From Competibacteraceae bacterium UBA2788 (GTDB taxonomy: Bacteria; Pseudomonadota; Gammaproteobacteria; Competibacterales; Competibacteraceae), in contig DEHY01000130.1 of the NCBI GenBank assembly GCA_002352185.1, positions 35,688 through 52,127 of the forward strand: a stretch of DNA of 16,440 bases. The letters run 5' to 3'. Shown one piece after another: positions 13,709 through 16,440 of the stretch. The position numbers were made by a program, and so were the translations under genes. The first letter of the stretch is position 1, and every line of letters starts with the position of its first letter. Below the pieces are notes generated by a model. It was not told where the DNA came from. It did not search any database and worked only from the letters and a program-made list of their open reading frames with translations.

Positions 13709-15591
13709 GGCGCGGTATGGATCCAGATGGGTTGACGACTGTGTGGCAGAGCCGGTGGCGGGTCGTTCTGCACGATGGCTTCGGGAGCGCAGGTTCCGAC
13801 ACACAGGTGACAGCCGGTGCAGGTGTTGCTGTCAATTCGGGCGAAGCTGAGTTCCTTGGGTTTGCCGCTTTTAGCGACGACCGTTTCGCGGCGGGCGACA
13901 AAAATCGCCGGGCAACCGAGATCGATGCAGTTGCCACAACCGGTGCATTGGTCATCCACCACTGTATAAGGTTTGAGCCGTTCAAAGCGGTCGGTGAGCG
14001 AGCAGGGGCGGTTGGTGATGATGATCGAGGGTTCGTTGATCCTGATCTCTTCCCGCACCAGTTTGACCATCGTCGGCAGCTCGTAGGGATCCACCATGCG
14101 AATGCGCTCCGGGCGAATGCCCAACGCTTCAGCCAGTTTGGCGAAATCGACCCGTGGCGCCGCCAGGCCGTGCAGGTTCTGACCGGTGCCGGGATTTTCC
14201 TGGCCGCCGGTCATACCCACTGAGCGGTTATCCAGCAATAGCACCGTGACGTTGCCCCGGTTGTAAATCATGTTCAGCAGGCCCTGCATGCCCATGTGCA
14301 GGAAGGTGGAATCGCCGATCACCGCGACGATGTGCTTTTTCTCGTCGGATTCGCCACGGCCCTTGTCCATGCCGTGGGCCATGCTCAGCGATGCGCCCAT
14401 GCAGGTGCAGGTATCCAGCGCATTCCAGGGATGACCCGCGCCGAGGGTGTAGCAGCCGATGTCGCCGATGATGTTGAGGTTACGGATGTGGGAGAGGGCG
14501 AAGTAGGGGCCGAGATGCGGGCAGGAGGCGCACATGGTCGGCGGGCGGGGAAATACGCCAACCTGCGGTCGGGTCGATACTTCATAGGGTTCGTTCAACA
14601 GATGCTTGATCGCCGGCCGCAGCACATTGGGCGCCAGTTCGCCGAAGCGCGGCAGGATGTCCTTGCCGTGAACGGTGATTCCTGCGGCGCGGAGTTCGGT
14701 TTCCAGAAGCGGTTCGGTTTCCTCGACGACGACGACGCAGTCCACCTGACCGGCAAAGACGCGGATTTTTTCCAGCGGCGGCGGGCAACTGAAACCAAGC
14801 TTGAGTACGGGCGCGTTGGGGAAGGTTTCGCGGACATGCATGAAGGCCGGGCCGGAGGTGACGAAGCCCATGCGCCGGTCGTTGCCGCTGAAGGTCTGGT
14901 TGAGATCGGTAATTTCGGCCAGATCTCGCAATTTCCGCTCGCGGTCGTACATCAGTGGCAGGCGCGGCTTGGCGTTGGCCGGCGTCATCACCCAGCGCTG
15001 GGGATTTTTCTGGAAGCCGGCGGCGCGATGTTCGATCCGCTCGCCAGTGACCATGACCATCGCCTTGACATGGCAGACCCGGGTCGTCATGCGGACAATC
15101 ACCGGGACTTCGTAGTCCTCGGAGAGGTCGAAGGCCCGCTTGACCATGGCGTAGGCTTCCTGGGAATCGGCCGGCTCCAGGATTGGCATGTGGCCAAAGC
15201 GGCCCCAGTAGCGGGAATCCTGCTCGTTTTGCGAGGAGGAGAGGCCGACATCATCCGCCACCACGATGACCAGTCCGCCGACTATGCCCGCCAGCGCCTG
15301 GGTCATGAAGGCGTCGGAAGCGACGTTCATGCCGACGTGCTTCATGGCCGCCAGCGCCCGCGATCCCGCCAGCGAGGCGCCGATAGCGACTTCCACCGCC
15401 ACTTTTTCGTTGACCGACCATTCCGAGTAAATATCGGGATAGTGGGCGATGTTTTCCAGAATTTCAGTCGCCGGCGTGCCCGGATAGGCAGCGGCCACTC
15501 GAACGCCGGCTTCCCAGGCTGCGCGAGCTACAGCCTCGTTGCCTGACAGGAGATGGCGGCTTTCGGCCTGGGCATAAACCACAGCATTCAT
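13705..15591 (-). CDS. iorA: Indolepyruvate/arylpyruvate:ferredoxin oxidoreductase, alpha subunit IorA
   Basis: Large thiamine-diphosphate subunit, 628 aa from the chosen start. N-terminal pyrimidine-binding domain: SGNEA at 16-20, YPGTPATEI at 36-44, KHVGMN at 84-89. The central TPP domain has GDIGCYTLG and the GDSTFLHMG...LLLDN motif. The C-terminal ferredoxin domain has two cysteine sets: C549, C552, C555, C560 (CX2CX2CX4C) and C591, C594, C597, C601 (CX2CX2CX3CP), for two 4Fe-4S clusters. The ATG at 15591 is preferred because GAGGG lies 10 nt upstream. An ATG at 15627 would add 12 residues but has no visible Shine-Dalgarno. It is the first gene of the long minus-strand operon; an AT-rich region with possible operators lies upstream. 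Confidence 0.93.
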   Translation of the reverse strand: MNAVVYAQAESRHLLSGNEAVARAAWEAGVRVAAAYPGTPATEILENIAHYPDIYSEWSVNEKVAVEVAIGASLAGSRALAAMKHVGMNVASDAFMTQALAGIVGGLVIVVADDVGLSSSQNEQDSRYWGRFGHMPILEPADSQEAYAMVKRAFDLSEDYEVPVIVRMTTRVCHVKAMVMVTGERIEHRAAGFQKNPQRWVMTPANAKPRLPLMYDRERKLRDLAEITDLNQTFSGNDRRMGFVTSGPAFMHVRETFPNAPVLKLGFSCPPPLEKIRVFAGQVDCVVVVEETEPLLETELRAAGITVHGKDILPRFGELAPNVLRPAIKHLLNEPYEVSTRPQVGVFPRPPTMCASCPHLGPYFALSHIRNLNIIGDIGCYTLGAGHPWNALDTCTCMGASLSMAHGMDKGRGESDEKKHIVAVIGDSTFLHMGMQGLLNMIYNRGNVTVLLLDNRSVGMTGGQENPGTGQNLHGLAAPRVDFAKLAEALGIRPERIRMVDPYELPTMVKLVREEIRINEPSIIITNRPCSLTDRFERLKPYTVVDDQCTGCGNCIDLGCPAIFVARRETVVAKSGKPKELSFARIDSNTCTGCHLCVGTCAPEAIVQNDPPPALPHSRQPIWIHTAP

Positions 15592-15743
15592 CAGCGTGTA
15601 ACCCTCGTTGGCAGCAGGTTTTTGCATTTTGCTGAATTTTAGCGGCTCTTACCTGCATTAAACAGAGCATGACTATGAATTGTCGCTTTGTCTGAGAGGC
15701 TGCCGCTGGTCCAATTTATCGTTGTCTGTCTTTGGCATTGAGC

Positions 15744-15784
15744 ATGTAAAATAATAAATGATTACATAACATGTAATTTTACAT
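15744..15784. promoter_or_regulatory. Cluster of TTACAT/ATGTAA hexamers, candidate operator
   Basis: ATGTAA occurs at 15744-15749 and 15771-15776; its complement TTACAT occurs at 15762-15767 and 15779-15784. ATTACAT (15761-15767) and ATGTAAT (15771-15777) form a perfect 7-bp inverted repeat with a 3-nt loop. ATGTAAAAT (15744-15752) and ATTTTACAT (15776-15784) form a 9-bp inverted repeat spaced by 23 nt. The location between divergent iorA and recombinase genes suits a regulator-binding site; AT-rich chance is the alternative. Confidence 0.4.
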
Positions 15785-15815
15785 ATTTTTATGTCCATAA
15801 ATTCAAGATTAGCCC

Positions 15816-15821
15816 TATAAT
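15816..15821 (+). promoter_or_regulatory. Candidate -10 box of the recombinase gene
   Basis: A consensus TATAAT 71 nt upstream of the recombinase ATG. The region 17 nt before it (GTCCAT) is a poor -35, so the assignment is weak. Confidence 0.3.
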
Positions 15822-15892
15822 CATGAATTATGTTTATTGGGCGCTGGTAGACTAAAATAACCAGCAAAATCACCTGCGGAGTACATTCCACC

Positions 15893-16440
15893 ATGAGCAG
15901 TACTATGCTGATTCCTGCTTCGGTAACGATGACACCGCAGCCACTGGAATTGCTACGGATACCGGCAGCATTCGATGGTCGCGCCGGCAGCAATCGAGCC
16001 GGCCCGGATGTCGTCTGCCAATTAGCCGCAGGCGATGACCTCGAAGCCGTGCAAACCTGGCTGGCGGAATTTCACGACTCGCCGCAAACCTTGCGCAACT
16101 ATCGCAAGGAAGCGGAACGCCTGTTGTTATGGGCGCTGCTGGAGCGCGGCAAACCGTTGTCCAGCTTGACCCGCGAAGACTGCATCCTGTACGAAATTTT
16201 TCTCGCCGACCCGCAACCGCATAACCGCTGGTGCGGGCAAAAAGCGCCGCGTTTCAATCCCCGCTGGCGACCTTTTGTGGGGCCGCTCAGTCCCGCCAGT
16301 CGCAAGCTGTCCATGTTGATTATCAACTCGCTATTCAGCTATCTGGTCAAAGCGGGCTATCTGGCCGGCAATCCACTCGCATTAACCCGCCGCCGCAACC
16401 ACCATCAGCCGCTGCATCAGGTTGAACGCTTCCTCGAACA
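15893..16440 (+). CDS. Tyrosine recombinase / site-specific integrase, N-terminal part (runs off window)
   Basis: An open frame of 182 complete codons without stop to the window edge. After a variable N-terminus, residues about 53-84 (VQTWLAEFHDSPQTLRNYRK onward) and about 131-162 (PLSPASRKLSMLIINSLFSY, then LVKAGYLAGNP) match the SAM-like core-binding domain of phage-integrase-family recombinases. The catalytic domain with its R...HxxR...Y residues would lie beyond the edge. ATG at 15893 has GGAG 11 nt upstream, a rather long spacing; ATG at 15905 is an alternative. Family members act in phage or island integration, or in chromosome and plasmid resolution. Which one cannot be told from this part. 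It faces away from the ior operon. Confidence 0.8.
   Translation, partial: MSSTMLIPASVTMTPQPLELLRIPAAFDGRAGSNRAGPDVVCQLAAGDDLEAVQTWLAEFHDSPQTLRNYRKEAERLLLWALLERGKPLSSLTREDCILYEIFLADPQPHNRWCGQKAPRFNPRWRPFVGPLSPASRKLSMLIINSLFSYLVKAGYLAGNPLALTRRRNHHQPLHQVERFLE

Larger units (their letters stand above)
15592..15892. other. Divergent intergenic region between iorA and the recombinase gene
   Basis: About 300 bp whose right half is strongly AT-rich. It must hold promoters for both divergent genes. I can point to a TATAAT on the plus strand and to a cluster of TTACAT/ATGTAA hexamers (listed separately). An open minus-strand frame of 106 codons crosses it, but its sequence is low-complexity, without recognisable similarity, and it overlaps the recombinase start. 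I do not call it a gene. Confidence 0.6.

Noticed and set aside
14296..15546. Plus-strand open frame of 416 codons opposite iorA
   Set aside because: Mirror frame of iorA; no domain, no Shine-Dalgarno, compositionally unlike the real genes.
15673..15993. Minus-strand open frame of 106 codons in the AT-rich region
   Set aside because: Overlaps the recombinase start, has no similarity I recognise and no convincing ribosome site; AT-rich DNA with chance openness is the simpler view.
1..16440. CRISPR array, tRNA or rRNA genes
   Set aside because: No regularly spaced repeats and no cloverleaf or rRNA signatures were noticed on either strand by eye; a tRNA/rRNA model search was not possible here.

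Overview
The window looks like chromosomal DNA of a GC-rich proteobacterium, most likely a gammaproteobacterium. A Competibacter/Contendobacter-like lineage is my guess from overall style, at low confidence. Genes are tightly packed, with stop/start overlaps and ordinary Shine-Dalgarno starts. Three zones differ from this background: a scarred accessory patch at about 2.7-5.3 kb, one AT-richer gene at 12.4-13.1 kb, and AT-rich DNA at about 15.7-15.9 kb.

Left part (1-2.8 kb). moaA (first step of molybdenum cofactor synthesis) reads rightwards and converges on a two-gene leftward unit: an ETHE1-like persulfide dioxygenase followed by a TauE/SafE-type exporter. This pair is a plausible sulfide/persulfide detoxification unit. 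An AT-rich dyad overlapping a TATAAT box lies just upstream of it.

Scarred patch (2.8-5.3 kb). This holds a decayed IS630-family element, then what I read as the remains of an integron gene-cassette array on the minus strand. From upstream to downstream the array runs: the 3' end of a RelE/ParE-like toxin gene, a complete 60-bp attC-like site (with the toxin stop codon inside its R'' box), a PaaI-like hotdog thioesterase gene, and a second R'' half-site. The toxin was cut by the left end of an IS3-family element. Its orfA start is in turn fused in frame to the tail of a repeat-rich secreted or surface protein. A 65-bp palindromic repeat closes the patch.

Main operon (15.6 to 5.3 kb, minus strand). 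The order is iorA-iorB (arylpyruvate:ferredoxin oxidoreductase), a Uma2-family endonuclease-like gene, a substrate-binding protein, livH-livM-livG-livF (branched-chain-type ABC importer), a CBS-CBS-ACT protein, paaK (phenylacetate-CoA ligase) and mobA. The simplest reading is uptake of an aromatic amino acid or arylacid, oxidative decarboxylation of the arylpyruvate to an arylacetyl-CoA, and CoA activation of free arylacetate. The CBS/ACT protein may be a ligand sensor. mobA is translationally coupled to paaK, which could tie cofactor supply to a molybdoenzyme. A Pad-type phenylacetyl-CoA oxidoreductase is one possibility, but none is in the window.

Right end. An AT-rich intergenic region carries four TTACAT/ATGTAA hexamers within 41 bp. 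A tyrosine recombinase gene follows and is cut by the window edge. I saw no rRNA, tRNA or CRISPR array.
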